DNA from: Cacajao melanocephalus
Taxonomy: Eukaryota > Chordata > Mammalia > Primates > Pitheciidae
Assembly: GCA_963573385.1 (NCBI GenBank)
Contig: CAUYLG010062012.1
Span: forward strand, 1-64,000
DNA length: 64,000 nt
Reading direction: 5' to 3'
This document shows positions 48,351-60,084 of this stretch, in pieces. A program made the position numbers and the translations under genes. Each line of letters begins with the position of its first letter. Positions within the stretch are counted from its first letter, which is position 1. The notes beneath the pieces are model-generated. The model searched no databases, was not told the origin of the DNA, and saw only the letters and a list, made by a program, of their open reading frames with translations.

Positions 48351-49384
48351 TTTAATAATAATATTTGGACTAAAATCACTTTAATGTCATTGAATAAAAT
48401 CTCAACACCATCAACCTCCGTTTTACAGTGCTTCGTATCACCATATTCACCTCTAAACAGATAAATAGAAAAAGTTCCCTCTGGAGCCCAGTGAACACTA
48501 TGGTTCTTGGAAGAAGTAACGACCTGACTATGGCATCAAGTGCCCTGTTAAAGACTTGTGTCCTATGAGGTTGATTGTCAACTGACAGTTTATCTAATAG
48601 TTCCTCAAGCACTGGCTGCAATGCCTTCCCTCCCTGATCTCTACAAGGCACCTTCTATCAAAACGAAAATTCTATGGCTTCTCTGGCATTTGCAGGACTT
48701 TGGTTTCATACTCATCTGCTTGAATCATACATGCATTCATAGACTCATGGACTCATAGTTCACTGTGATCCCCTGCAGTAGCAGATGGGCCTCTCTGTGC
48801 ACAAGTGCAAAGATTAGTGCAGCAACTTTAATACTTTGAGCGAGTCACAGGTATCTTTGAGAAGACAGAAACTATGAACCCTCTAAAAATGTGCATCACA
48901 CATTCATGCAAATTTTGTACATAATTTCAGGAAGTCATTAGACCTCCTAATGCCCATTCTTGGAGCTTCTAAGAGCCTATGGACCCCATTTGGAGGACCC
49001 TGCTCTTGATTATGGAAATAAATGCTCTTATACTATGGCATTAAGCTAGTTCAATCAAAGGTAGCAATCCAGCATAAAAGAGCAGCCAAAAGTCATTTGA
49101 AGTCATAGTCACCAAGTTCTGACTTCCCAAACCATTAATGTTCAGGCATTATTTATTCTGAGACAGACAAGGCTCCAGTCTCTCTTCCCAGATGTGAAAG
49201 AACAAAAACAAACTCCTAAGCACGCATCTCACAATCAGTTACAGAATCACCATCTGTGGTTGTGACGGCAGAATCATCCCTTAGGCCACACCCCCTCTCA
49301 ATTGAGAAGGTAGACCTTGATGCTTTTTGAGCAGTGACCTTCTTTGAGGCAAGACACTGCTTCTATTAAGAGACTTCATTGATA
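48351..49384. other. No firmly recognised element
   Basis: The part 48880-49010 ('catgcaaattttgtacataa', 'gagcctatggaccccatttg') resembles an old interspersed repeat that I cannot name. The rest looks unique. Confidence 0.4.
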
Positions 49385-49565
49385 CATTTACAGAATAAAT
49401 AAATGATGTCATAGATTTGCTTCAAAATAATCCTGGGTGGGAGGAGTATATGAATAAGACAAAATTGGTCACAAGCATGTAATTATTGAAGCTGGGTGAT
49501 GAGAGAATGAATTCTCTCTACTTTGTTACGTATTTGAATTTTCTGTAATGGAAAATTAAAGAGAG
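49385..49565 (+). mobile_element. Old L1M-type 3' end
   Basis: 'gatttgcttcaaaataatcc', 'attattgaagctgggtgatg', 'ttctctctactttgttacg' and 'gaattttctgtaatgg' match a common old L1-derived 3' terminus. Confidence 0.6.
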
Positions 49566-50599
49566 AAAGAGACTTCAATGTTTATTTCAAAAGAAAAGTC
49601 AGTCCAGGTAAAATAGAGGAGCAGAAATATATAACTGTCTTTTCAATCCTCTAGAATGAAAGGGTTTTCTAAGTCCTTCTTTGCTCTTTTCTATATGACC
49701 ACAATATCTCTTTGATCCTCTTATTTCATTTTAAAAGTCCCTTTGGCCTGGTTTTTTACTTGTTCAAGGAGGTTATGAAAAAATGGTTTTAGAACAGTAA
49801 GGCAGATGTTGACTCTTGGTTAAACCATAGCATATGTCACCATCAGTTCCGTGGACTCTTCCACTCTCTGCTCGAGGGCTACCTGACCAATCAGATGGAG
49901 CTCCCAAGGTACATCACTAGGAAGCAATTCGTTCTGTGATATCAACTTCTCACACTGCCCGCTGTCCTCTCTTTCTAGACTTAACCTGAGCAATAAAGAA
50001 CACAGATGCCAGTTGATAAACAGTGGCCAGAATGTCACTAACCCAGAGCCTCAGTTTTGTTAGCTTCGAAATGAAGGTAAGTCCAAACTGATCTACTCAA
50101 CAGGATTATTTCAACTATAAATGAAACAATTAAACGAGGCAGTGACTATGGCAGCTGTTTGTAAATTCTAAAGGGATTTGTTTCAGATTGTGTTTGCTGG
50201 AGTTGCCCCAGGGGTCTCTGAGAGCGTAGTGCTCCCTCTGGCCCACCCCAGCCTCCTCCAGAGCAGATCTGTTTGAATCTGTTCTTGTACAAGGGTTCTG
50301 TGGAGAATTTCAATTGAAAAATTGTTCTGTTGCTAACAAAGACAATGTTAAAATTTGGGAGCTACTTCCAACTAAATATTAGTTATGAGAAAAAAAAATC
50401 CCTGAAATCATGAATCTTGTCAATGGAAAAATACAATTTGATTTGACATATATGTTCTATCTATTTGCTATTTTTTAAGTAGTTAATGTATTTAACCCCC
50501 CCAAAAAAAAGCCTTTTAGGAATGCATCTATAAAGAAAGCAGGGTAGGTTAGAAGGTCTCAGAAGACGTATGCATGCAATGGAAACAGCAGCATTCTGG
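49566..50599. other. No firmly recognised element
   Basis: Mostly unique. 50045-50120 ('agcctcagttttgttagctt', 'ggattatttcaactataaat') weakly resembles a MIR core. Confidence 0.4.
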
Positions 50600-50765
50600 A
50601 ACCAGAATAAGAATCAGATGACCTGGGTTTGAATCCTGACACCACCTTTTAGTACTGGTATGATTTTGAATAAACTGTTTTATGAGTTTGTTCTCAGTTT
50701 CTTCAATTGCGACCTATTTAAAATAATGCTTGTCTGGTTGTGAGGGTTAAATAAAAGTTGTAGAT
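50600..50765 (+). mobile_element. MIR SINE
   Basis: 'tcagatgacctgggtttgaa', 'tcctgacaccacctttta', 'tgagtttgttctcagtttct' and 'gtctggttgtgagggttaaa' are the sense MIR blocks in order. Confidence 0.88.
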
Positions 50766-52599
50766 GCCTGGTACTCCCATAAGAGACTCTAAGAAAAAAA
50801 AAATCTTTGCTAGGATAACTTTCCTTTCCATCATGAGAAACTATGATACTTCTTTTATTAAAAGAAGAATTATGTGGCCATTCTTGCCTTCCATTTTGCT
50901 TCACCTGCTAAAAAATTCAGAGCCAGTTTGGGCCTCAACTGTAAGAACTAGGCTGACCCTGATAGTCTGTGAATGTGTGTTCCTCCTTTCTCTGCTATTG
51001 AATTTCTAGCTTCATATAAAATTTCCCTAATCTTAATTTTTAATTACCTTTCTAACATGTGAGCTCTCATCTAAGCCATTCTCAATTCTTTGTGGAGAGA
51101 AGTAGTAGAGTTGAGAGGATGAAGCAGGGAAGGGAGGAAGAGGAAGGAGAAGGTTTATGGAGAATGGATAAGACAATGAATCTAGTATTTTTTTCCACAA
51201 ATGCTCATAGGCAGTTGTAAAAACAAAAACATAATATTCTGTATCTAGTTGATCATAGCTTCTGGGAACTGCTGTATTGGGATGTTTAATTAATAACACT
51301 TTATATCTGCAGTATACTATTGCTTTCCCAAGTCTCTGTGTCTATGATGTGAGAATGTCACAGACAACACAGTCCCGTTACAGTGTCTTTTCTGGCAATT
51401 TCCAGAACGCACCAGCAAGGACTGAGAAGTGCAAAATCTCTCCTCTTCTCTCTCTCTCTCTCTCTCTTTATTATTACAGTTTGGATTATTAAATATAATA
51501 CACTGGAGGCTTGCTGTAACAACCAATCTTTTCCACCAGCCACATAATTTATTTATGTACCTAGAAATATTCCTGTAAAACATCTATGGACTATAGATGG
51601 ATAGATAAATGGTAAGTGATAGCTGAAAGAAAAATAGTCTAGACCTCAGAGGAATCTAATAATTCAACCTTACTGCAGACAGACTGAAGATAGTTAACAT
51701 ACATACTATTGATTATGTCAAGATTTAGTGCTCTGGAAAAACCTCATAAAAAACAACATTTTGCTATCACAGGGGTTTGAGAGAGAGAAGCAATTAAAAT
51801 GTAAGAAACACCAGTCTTGTTCATATGGAATTTTACAAATATTTCCAGGAATAATACCATTGTCTCCTAAGAATAGATGTTTGGTTACCAATCTATCTTC
51901 TGAAAAACCAAAGAACACCTTTTGTTCATTAAAATTAAAAAGCATCCCCTGAGAGCTGTATGCACAGTGTTTACCCCCTCTAGTGTTTATGTTACAGCCC
52001 AAATGCACCCCCATTGAATAAGGTGTCAGCTGTCGTGCCATGTGACAACTGTAACCCAAAGGGTGCTCTGGCATTGCTGTCGACAGATTGTTCCTACACA
52101 GAAAGGCTGGATGTTACTGTGGAGCATAATGATTATAAATGGACACCGCACATTCTATCAGATTTTCCCTGCTTGTTTCTCCTTACTCTATTCTGTACCT
52201 AGGTGATCTCACTTTTTTCCATATCCCCAAATATTGCTGTTCTACCACAGCTTCCAAAGTTACAGCTTTATCCTTGATTGTTTCTCTCTTGAACCCCAAA
52301 CCTAGAATTTCAAGCCTTCCAGAGAACACTATTTGGGTGTCCTGATGGCATGTCAAATTAAATTTTTAGAAGAAATATTCCTCCTCCTCTTCCTACCTGT
52401 ACTCCATCCCCAACTCCTCCATTGGGTGATTCATGTTTGGAAATGACTCTTCCACCCACTGCCTCTTTGCTTTCAAAGAATCAGCCTGGCTGCCCTGCAG
52501 ACTTGTGTATGTATGGAAGAGGTTTGATGGGATGGTCAGAATTGACTCAAGATATAAGATCTCACACTACGGCTCTCGCGTAGTTTTTCTTACAACCTC
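50766..52599. other. Unique island with a (TC)n repeat
   Basis: No interspersed repeat recognised. It contains a (TC)n run at 51437-51468 and a minus-strand frame of 118 codons (51718-52074) without recognisable domains. Confidence 0.45.
51437..51468. repeat. (TC)n microsatellite
   Basis: About ten uninterrupted TC units preceded by a TCTCCTCT stretch. Confidence 0.95.
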
Positions 52600-52730
52600 C
52601 ACTCTGCCTGAAAAGCCCTCTGCCCATGCCTCTATCACAGAACTTAGCTCATCAATGTGTAACTAGTTGATTTATGTCTCTCCATTTTTGGTATTTGAAC
52701 ACCTCAAAGGTACAGAAAATGTAATATAAT
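52600..52730 (+). mobile_element. Possible L2 fragment
   Basis: 'cctctatcacagaacttagc' followed by 'ttgatttatgtctctcc' resembles the distal sense L2. Weak. Confidence 0.4.
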
Positions 52731-52774
52731 CCAGATTTTTAGAGTATATTTCTGAATAGGCACCTCTTAATTCA

Positions 52775-52900
52775 TTGGGAAAATAGTCATTAAACATCTA
52801 CTGTGTGCTACATGTTGAAGATACAATTGTAAAAATGACAGAACTTGTTTACCCTCAAGCAGCTAGGGACCACAGACCAGAAGGGCTAAATGCTGTTATA
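52775..52900 (-). mobile_element. Possible L2 3' end, antisense
   Basis: 'attaaacatctactgtgtgc', 'gttgaagatacaattgtaaa' and 'accctcaagcagctaggg' follow the antisense L2 end. The junction with the sense L2-like piece upstream is unexplained. Confidence 0.5.
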
Positions 52901-53394
52901 GTGTAAGTTCAGATACCATATATAAAAGCCCATGCGAAAGTGTTTAATCACCAGGAAGACAGAATGAAAAACAAGGCAGGGACTAAGGAGAGACAAGCTA
53001 AGTGCTTAGAGCACAACATTTAAGGAGGCACGAACTCTTAGTCATGCAAGTGTAGCACCCGGGATAAGCGCATCCTTAAATCTTGTTTTTAGGCACCTCA
53101 TCCTAGCCCTGGCGCTGACGGAAAACTTATGACCTGTCCATATATACTAAGAGTCACTTGTGAAAATATTCCAGCGAAGATTGGTAGAGCCTTAGAGACC
53201 AGGATCCTCGCTAATGGGAAATTAAATATTTTATAAGATGTGAACAGACTCTCTTTTATTAAAGGGAGTACTTGGGAGATTAAGCATAATTACTTTAGCT
53301 AGGTTGGTAAGTAAAACCACCACAAATAAAAGAATAATAAAAATTAGAGTAAAACATGGGCTTACAAAGTTCCAGAAAGGGTACACATTTGAAA
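52901..53394. other. No recognised element
   Basis: Unique-looking; nothing assigned. Confidence 0.4.
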
Positions 53395-53640
53395 GAGAGA
53401 CGGTATAGAATAGCGGTTAAGGCAATGGCTTATATAGTGCTCTGTCTTTTACTAGCTGCCTTTCTATACCTTAGCAGTTTCCTCACCTGGAAAATGGCAA
53501 TAATAACTCCCGATTTTATAGGTTTGCTGCAAAGATTAATTAATTAAATTTTATAGGATTGTGGCAAAGAGTTAATCTATATAAAGATCTTATAACAGTG
53601 CCAGGCACACTGTGAACATCCAATGCATGTTAACTCCTCT
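53395..53640 (+). mobile_element. MIR SINE with internal duplication
   Basis: Sense MIR: 'tagcggttaaggcaatggct', 'tttactagctgcctttctat', 'agtttcctcacctggaaaat', 'cagtgccaggcacac'. Units 53513-53541 and 53548-53576 ('attttataggttgc...aaagattaat'-type) are near repeats 35 bp apart. Confidence 0.9.
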
Positions 53641-53943
53641 TAACATTCTTTAATTCCTCTAACTCTTCTTAGGGTGTACTCCTATAGAGTATGATAGCTA
53701 GAATTTCAAGAACTCTTGATTTGCTATCTCAGAGCATCTTGAGGAATTAGGTGAGATATTTATACAACTGCCCTCAGGATATCCTGCAAAGACGCTTCCA
53801 ACTAGCATGTTTCCAATGTAACCTCTCCTCCATTTTCTATTCTGGAGTTTCTTATCATAATTAATGACAATATTTATTTGTTTTTATTTACATTACCCAG
53901 TTTTAATCCTCTACTTCTTCACAACTGGTATATATTTATTATA

Positions 53944-53970
53944 TGTGTGTGTGTGTATGTGTGAGTGTGT
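53944..53970. repeat. (TG)n microsatellite, interrupted
   Basis: TG units with ATG and AGTG interruptions. Confidence 0.88.
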
Positions 53971-54410
53971 TTAGCAATTTGCTCCTCAATGAAAATGTAA
54001 GCTCCCATAAGATCGCAGCTTTTTTCCATGCTGTATTGCCCTCACTCAGTACAACAGCAGGCACTCAAATACATTTAAACAAAAGATCGAATGAGTTGAT
54101 GAATTTTCAAGTTCTTTCATTCCTTGCCTCTTATTCTCCATTAACTGACATAAATCCTGTCAATTCAATCTCCTGAATATCATTCACAGTTTGTTCTGGC
54201 CACACCACCACCACCGTCACTGTATCTCAAGCCATCATCATCTTCCACCTGGATTATGGTGATACCTTGCCTGTTCTCCTTCCTCAAGTCTCCCATTTCT
54301 CCAAAACAGTCTTCTTGGTTCAATCTGAGTGCTGTGATGCTCTTACTAATATGGAAATTGACCACATTCCTCCACTTTTTACGGTATTTCAAAGCAATAC
54401 AAAAAGGTCA
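53971..54410 (+). mobile_element. L2-type LINE remnants
   Basis: 53990-54095 has an L2 end ('gaaaatgtaagctcccataa', 'caggcactcaaatac'). 54220-54320 has a more upstream L2 block ('caagccatcatcatcttcca', 'cctggattatggtgatacc'), also seen near 60.1 kb. The two pieces are out of order, so this is probably two copies. Confidence 0.6.
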
Positions 54411-54439
54411 TGTGCTGTATTATTTCATTTCTATAATAT

Positions 54440-54875
54440 TTTAAAAAATTTCAAAACTAAAAAGAATGAGAACAGATTTAGTCGATGCCAGAAGGCAGAG
54501 ATGGGGGGGGGGTGAAGAAGGTACAACTGAGAGGGAGTAACTTGAAAGATTTCCTTCATGATAATGAAACAGCTCTGCATCTTGATTGATTAGTGGTCCC
54601 ATGGATGTATACATAGAATCAAATTTCATAAAACTGCAAACACACACACATGCATGCACACGCCATTAGTGAATTTAAAAACTGGTCAAATAAGACCTAT
54701 AGTCTAGTTAATAGCATTGTATCAATGTCAGTTTCTTGGTTTTGATTTTGTGCTATAGTTACATGAGATGTGACCATTGGAGGAAGCTGGGTGAAAGGTT
54801 TATGGCCCCTATGCACTATTTTTGCAACACCCTATAATTATTTTTTTAATTCTTAAAAAAAAGTTTCAAAGAATC
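54440..54875 (+). mobile_element. Old L1M-type 3' end
   Basis: 'gatgggggggggtgaag', 'gaaacagctctgcatcttga', (CA)n at 54640-54650, 'atgtcagtttcttggttttg', 'tgaccattggaggaagctgg' and 'ctatttttgcaacaccctat' form a known L1M 3'UTR order, ending before A-rich sequence. Confidence 0.75.
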
Positions 54876-55103
54876 ATCATATCCCTTAAGGAAAAACAAA
54901 TATAGCTGCATCATCTTGATTCATATGATTGAAGAGCCCGACCTCAGATTGCATCTCAAGCTTCCTGGTTTAATTAGGTTGTAAGTGGGCCAGTCAATCC
55001 TAATTCATTTTATCCTGTTGTTTTATTCATTTAAAGCTCTAAAATAATTTAAAATGACTATATAAAAACAAAAATAAATAATACGCCTTATATTCTTGGT
55101 GGT
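54876..55103. other. No recognised element
   Basis: Short unique-looking gap between the L1 end and the LTR. Confidence 0.4.
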
Positions 55104-55562
55104 TGCATTAGTTAGCTATCACTGCATAACAAACCACCAGAAACTCAGGCTCTTAAAAGCACAATCTTAAATTATCACTTAAGTCAATGTGTCACTTGGA
55201 TTCACTTATGCATCTATGGTGAGCTGTGAGTCAGTCTTTGGTAGCCAGTGTTCAGCTAGCAATAGGCATTTCTAAAATGGCCTTAGCTGAAACAACTAAG
55301 CCCCTCCACGTGGTGTCCAATCCTCCAGCAGACTATTCACACAGCTGTAGCAACATTCCAAGAGAAGAAGAAAGTGCTCAAAGCTAGACTGGTGTATGGT
55401 CACTTTCACCAAATTCTTTGGCCAAAGTATGTTAAAAAGCCAATCTGTATTCAGGAGACGGAAAAATGGAAGCCATCTCTTGGGAGGAGCCGCAAAATCA
55501 CATTGCAAAAGATGTGGACACAGTGTGAAAAATCGGGGCAACAACTACTAAAATCCTCTAAC
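55104..55562 (-). mobile_element. MaLR LTR (MLT1-type), antisense
   Basis: Starts 'tgcattagttagctatcact' with 'gcataacaaaccaccag', then 'gaggagccgcaaaatcacat' and 'tcggggcaacaactac' towards the LTR 5' end. Confidence 0.8.
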
Positions 55563-57282
55563 AGAAGCCATCAAAACACAAATAATGTATTTCCATTATA
55601 ATATAAAATGTTAGGGTTCTGAATGAAATCACAAACATATTTCTAGCCTGAATTCAATATATTGAAAAACTGCATGATATGAAGCCATGGAAAATTGCCG
55701 TCATTTACAGACAAATAAATGTTCTCCTTCATCCCACTAAGCTTCTGCATTTGGCAAGTCTTTAAAAATCTGGTGCTTTCTTCCTTCAGCACTCCTGTAG
55801 ATTTAATTTCTTTTTTATTTCTTGTTCCATTTCAGTCTTAATGAAGCACCTTAGCATTCAACCTGCAGCTGGTTACTCCCAGGGAGAGGCATTGTTTAAT
55901 ATTAATGTTCACCTAAAATGAAGCAACGCCCTGCTGCCTTCACAGCCATTTAAGGAGAAATTCTCACCTACAGAGAGAGGTAGGTAACGATGACGCTGCT
56001 GCCCTCATCTTGTCCTTAAGATGCAGCAGACCGAAGAGGGAACTGCCAGATGGAGGTGGAGAATTTGATCCTGCTGCTTGAGTCAATGTGAGCTGCAAAA
56101 GTCTAATCATCTGAGTGGGCAGGAAGTCACCTAGGCAATTCAGCTAGTGGGCGCCCATGTGAAAGGGAGATAATTATCAATGTCACTTCTATGCCAGGAA
56201 GGTCCTACGGAAAGAAATAGATTTTACCAGCACGTTGCACGGAGCCTGCTGAAGTGCGGACAGCAATTTGTGAAATGTTATGGGAGCAGTAGAGCAGGCT
56301 TAAATCAAATTCAGCGGCAGGCAATTAGTTGATAAAATAACTATTTTCTTGTGCTTTGGACTCTATGATGTAACATGACTTTAAATTTTGGATGACAAGT
56401 CATTTCTGTGTATTAAAATGAAAATGCTACTTTTAGCAAGTAGGGTTTACTCTGTGAATTTCTTTATATCCATGTTACAGGTAAAGCAAGAAAATGAATG
56501 AAGTGTCCCTACCAACTTACCCACCTGACACGATGATCTGGAAAAGGAAACAGAGTCCTCTCCCTAAGAAGTCTCTTTCCAGGATCAACTTCAGCTCCAA
56601 CAAAAGTAAAGAAAAAGTGTGGATTATTTGAAGTAAAGATTCCTATGACTAAAGTTTGTCTCTGTTCCCATCTATATTCTTCAATGGTGATTTTTTTTTC
56701 ATCTCGACTAAAGATAGACTTGTGACAACTAGCGCGGTTTGCATTACCTATACAATCCTCAAAGCTATCGATGCTGCTATTTTAAGCATATGGAAAATGT
56801 ATGAATGTGAGAAAGAGAAGCCATATTTTACCTTGGTACCTAGATCTCTTTTGGCAGAGGAAGAATGTGCATATTTTCAAACCTTAATAAGATTTCAATA
56901 CTCAAATCTTAATAAAACCTCAACTACTACTGTCATATTTCCAAGTGTTAGTATGTAGGTATTACACAAAATGCCAAGAACTCAGTAAATGGAGACATCA
57001 TACAAATAAATGGATTTGGGGTTACAGACTGCTTCTCAGTGTTTTGTTAGGCTGACACGTGATAGACACACTGGATTGTTCAGAGAAGGGCAGGATGTGA
57101 TTTAGGGGCCAGCCTATGTTCTGGCATATGGACATCTTGTTCCTGTTTATAAGTCAGATTAGAGACAAAAATCTCTTATAAATATGCATGGGTGATGCAG
57201 CTCCTGATAAATAGTCCAACAAGATCCTGAGGCAGTTTAGGGTAATACAATCACACAAAACAGCTCTACATATCATAGCAAA
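55563..57282. other. Unique island, comparatively GC-richer core
   Basis: 1.7 kb without a recognised repeat. 55840-56340 is less AT-rich than its surroundings and has short TAAT-core motifs ('gataattatcaatg', 'caattagttgataaaa'). A 100-codon frame at 56656-56958 shows no domain that I know. Confidence 0.5.
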
Positions 57283-57440
57283 TAATAGCAGTTTATAATT
57301 TACAAAGCATTTTTTTTATTAAGGTAGTAAATCTTTATAATAGCCTAGTGAGGTAGAGTATGAGTTAATTGTAGATACCTTAGGTTCAAACGTTTGAGGG
57401 TCCGCCTGCCCCAGGTCCCTCAGTTTGCAAATAAATGGTC
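57283..57440 (-). mobile_element. MIR-type SINE, antisense
   Basis: 'ataatagcagtttataattt', 'acaaagcattttttttatta' and 'aatagcctagtgaggtagag' fit antisense MIR or MIR3. Confidence 0.6.
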
Positions 57441-57659
57441 AATCCATGATCCCAAACTTGTTTTTTTCCAAACTTAATTTTCTTTCTACTGTTATCATCC
57501 TGGTAAAAATAAGAAAAACAAAATTCAGCCCTTCCCTCCCCATCCACAACCCTCTAAAAAAGTGATTGAAAATTTAAAATTATATCAAAATTAAATGGAA
57601 TTTACTAGGATAGAAAGCAAAGTTAATTGTAACAGAAATGTTTATTTGATTATTTTTAA

Positions 57660-57790
57660 CTGTCACTAACATCCTTTGAGGCAAGGAGGATAAGAAATAT
57701 GTCCCACATGACAAGTGAGGAAACAGTCCCGCTGGTGAAGCACTGTGACACTTTGCTGACCTTGAGGCCACTCTGCCCTTCTTGCCAATT
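57660..57790 (-). mobile_element. Possible MIR-type SINE, antisense
   Basis: 'atcctttgaggcaaggagga', 'gacaagtgaggaaacagtc' and later blocks weakly follow antisense MIR. Confidence 0.42.
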
Positions 57791-58199
57791 CAGAACTTGG
57801 AGGCATCCTAGCCTGCCTTTCACCATAGAGCAAATCCCAGAGAGTGCTGGGGTGAATTTCTCTGGAAATTAGATAGCCGGACTGTATTGTGTAGGTTGTA
57901 ATTTTGAAAGTGATATGTGCTGCCTAATAGAGCCAGCTTTCAACTCTCCACTTCTAAAAATACTTCTCCTAATACAGAAATTTAACTGAAGTCTAAGCCT
58001 TTCATTACATAATGAAAGAATCTGGAGGTAATATCTCTCTGGAGTTCATTTACCCATTGACATTGAGTTCTGGCACTTTCTAGAGCTCTTTGGATATAGG
58101 CAGCTTTCCCATGTCTCACAGATTTGGGTGGAGATAAAGTGAAAGAGTCAAGTGCCTGACTTTATATACTAAGATTAGGTGCTCTGTACGTGTTTACTC
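57791..58199. other. No recognised element
   Basis: Nothing assigned. Confidence 0.4.
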
Positions 58200-58545
58200 C
58201 TTTCTCTTTTGACTCCACTCAACTGTTCCTTTCTACACCTTTCTTGAAAATACTCTGTAGCCTGGGACCCACTCACCGATACCTAAACTCTTCAGGAACA
58301 TACTTCATGACCTTTGCCCATGCTGGTCCATACACCTGCAATGTCCTTCTTCCTGCTCCTGCTTAGAAATGTAAGTCCTGTTTCTCACATTCTCAATGGC
58401 ATTTTTAGAAGCTTCTCCCATTATAAGCACAAACCCCTAGCCCACAGCCTTCCTCCGCTAGTCACATCCCGAGAGAAGTACGTTGTGTTGGTTAATCACA
58501 TATCTGCCTGTAAAGAAGTCCTGAGCTCAATAAGTATTTATTACA
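58200..58545 (+). mobile_element. Probable L2 LINE fragment
   Basis: 'acctttgcccatgctggtcc', 'tgcaatgtccttcttcctgc' and 'agaagcttctcccattataa' resemble sense L2 blocks ('tttgcacatgctgttccctc' and following). Confidence 0.5.
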
Positions 58546-59047
58546 TTAAATTTAGGGGAAGTCATCAAGTAGGCTAAGAGTCACCTGAGGAGAGAAAAGA
58601 AAAAAAGGGAATGGTAGAAATAACAAAAACACATATTTGATCTACTTAAACTATTGCTTTGAGCCATGTCTAAATGTTTCTATGACAGAGTAAAATAGCA
58701 GCCACAGCACAATAAGAAATATGGCTTCTATTAAGTATTTGCAGATAAATGCATTGAGTAGGATGCTTAAAGTTATCTGGGTGGCTCAGGAAATACATTT
58801 TTATTTTATTTTTAGAAAAAATAATTTTAGGAGGGCCAATGTGTTTTATTTTGCTTCGTTTCATCTATTGGATGTTTAGTTTTGCTGTTTTCTTTTTCTA
58901 GGCAAAGAATGGCAAACACAAATACTTCTTAGACCAACTATTCTGGATTATATTATCTCTGCTGTTCTCCAAGTATTGTCATAGCTACTGGCTATCAGAG
59001 ACACAGAATTGAGGTAAAGCTCTTGATAAATAGTTCATCAGGATCTG
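58546..59047. other. No recognised element
   Basis: Unique-looking. 59013-59061 is similar to 57196-57244 (see findings). Confidence 0.4.
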
Positions 59048-59302
59048 AGGCAGCTTAGGGTAATGTTTAAATATGTAAGCTTTGAAGCTTATACCATCTG
59101 GTTCAAAACTTGTTACAATATTTATAAACTGTTTGACCTTGAGCCTCTTTATGCCTCGATTTTCTCATATGTAAAATGGGATGATAATAATACCTAATTC
59201 ATAAGCCCATTGTGAGGATTAAAAGAGTTATTATATATAAAGCACATGAAACAATATCTGGCATATAATAAGTACTGTATAATTATTCACTGTTATTATT
59301 AG
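59048..59302 (+). mobile_element. MIR SINE, nearly complete
   Basis: 'gtaagctttgaagcttatac', 'gtttgaccttgagcctcttt', 'gattttctcatatgtaaaat', 'cccattgtgaggattaaaag', 'tctggcatataataagtact' cover sense MIR from head to 3' end. Confidence 0.92.
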
Positions 59303-59349
59303 AAAAATATAATGGTTTAAATCAGATGTCCTAGATAATGCAGTGCATA

Positions 59350-59876
59350 TGGTAACCAAACCAGTTATCTGTTGCTACATAACAAACCACCCAACATATA
59401 GTGACATATTTGTTTTATCTGTATGGTTCTGGGGCTGACTAGGCTTAGCTAGATGGTTCTTGCTAAAGGTCTCCCAAGTGGTTACAGTCAGACACTGGAT
59501 GAGGCTGGAGTCATTTCAAGGGCTTTTCTCACTAACAGGTCATGCAGAAAATCCATGTCAGCTGGATTTCTGCTGGGGCTGAACATCTATGTGTGGCTTT
59601 CCATGTGGCCTGACCCACCTCACAGTATGGTGGCCAGATTCCAAAGGCAAGCCTCCTGAGACAGCCAGAGGAATGCCATCTTGCCTCTTATGATGTAATC
59701 TCAGAAAGTCAGATGGTGTTACTTCCACTAGACTCTATTGGTCCAGGCAGTCCCATCTTAAGGGGAGGTGACATAAACTACAGCTGTTGGTAGGGGATGG
59801 CAAGGTCACATAGTCAGAAGATTAGTTGGGATGGAAAGCATTGTTCACCCATCTTTTGGGACTACAACCTGCCACA
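59350..59876 (-). mobile_element. MaLR LTR (MLT1-type), antisense, full length
   Basis: From 'ccagttatctgttgctacat' and 'aacaaaccaccc', through 'ccatgtggcctgacccacct', 'tgatgtaatctcagaaagtc', 'ctctattggtccaggcagtc', to the LTR 5' end 'gggactacaacctgccaca'. Confidence 0.88.
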
Positions 59877-60084
59877 GTCAACTATGCACATAGTAAGCAT
59901 TCAGTAAGTACTGTGGAATGGCAAAGACTACAGGGTCTTTGGTAAGAATTTTTACTGTAAGCCAAAGAAAACTGCTCAAACTAGTTAAACCAAAAAGTAA
60001 TTTTTGGAAACTTTTCTTTTTTCTCACAGAACGCTGGGGAAGTTAAGTCTCTTGAGGGACTATTTCCAGGAACTATTGAATTTC

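Noticed and set aside
54640..54662. Independent (CA)n locus
   Set aside because: Very short, and part of the L1M 3'UTR, where such CA runs are normal.
57196..57244. Second MIR head as the whole explanation of the 57.2/59.0 kb similarity
   Set aside because: Part of the shared text lies upstream of the MIR head at 59048, so MIR alone does not explain it; reported as a finding.
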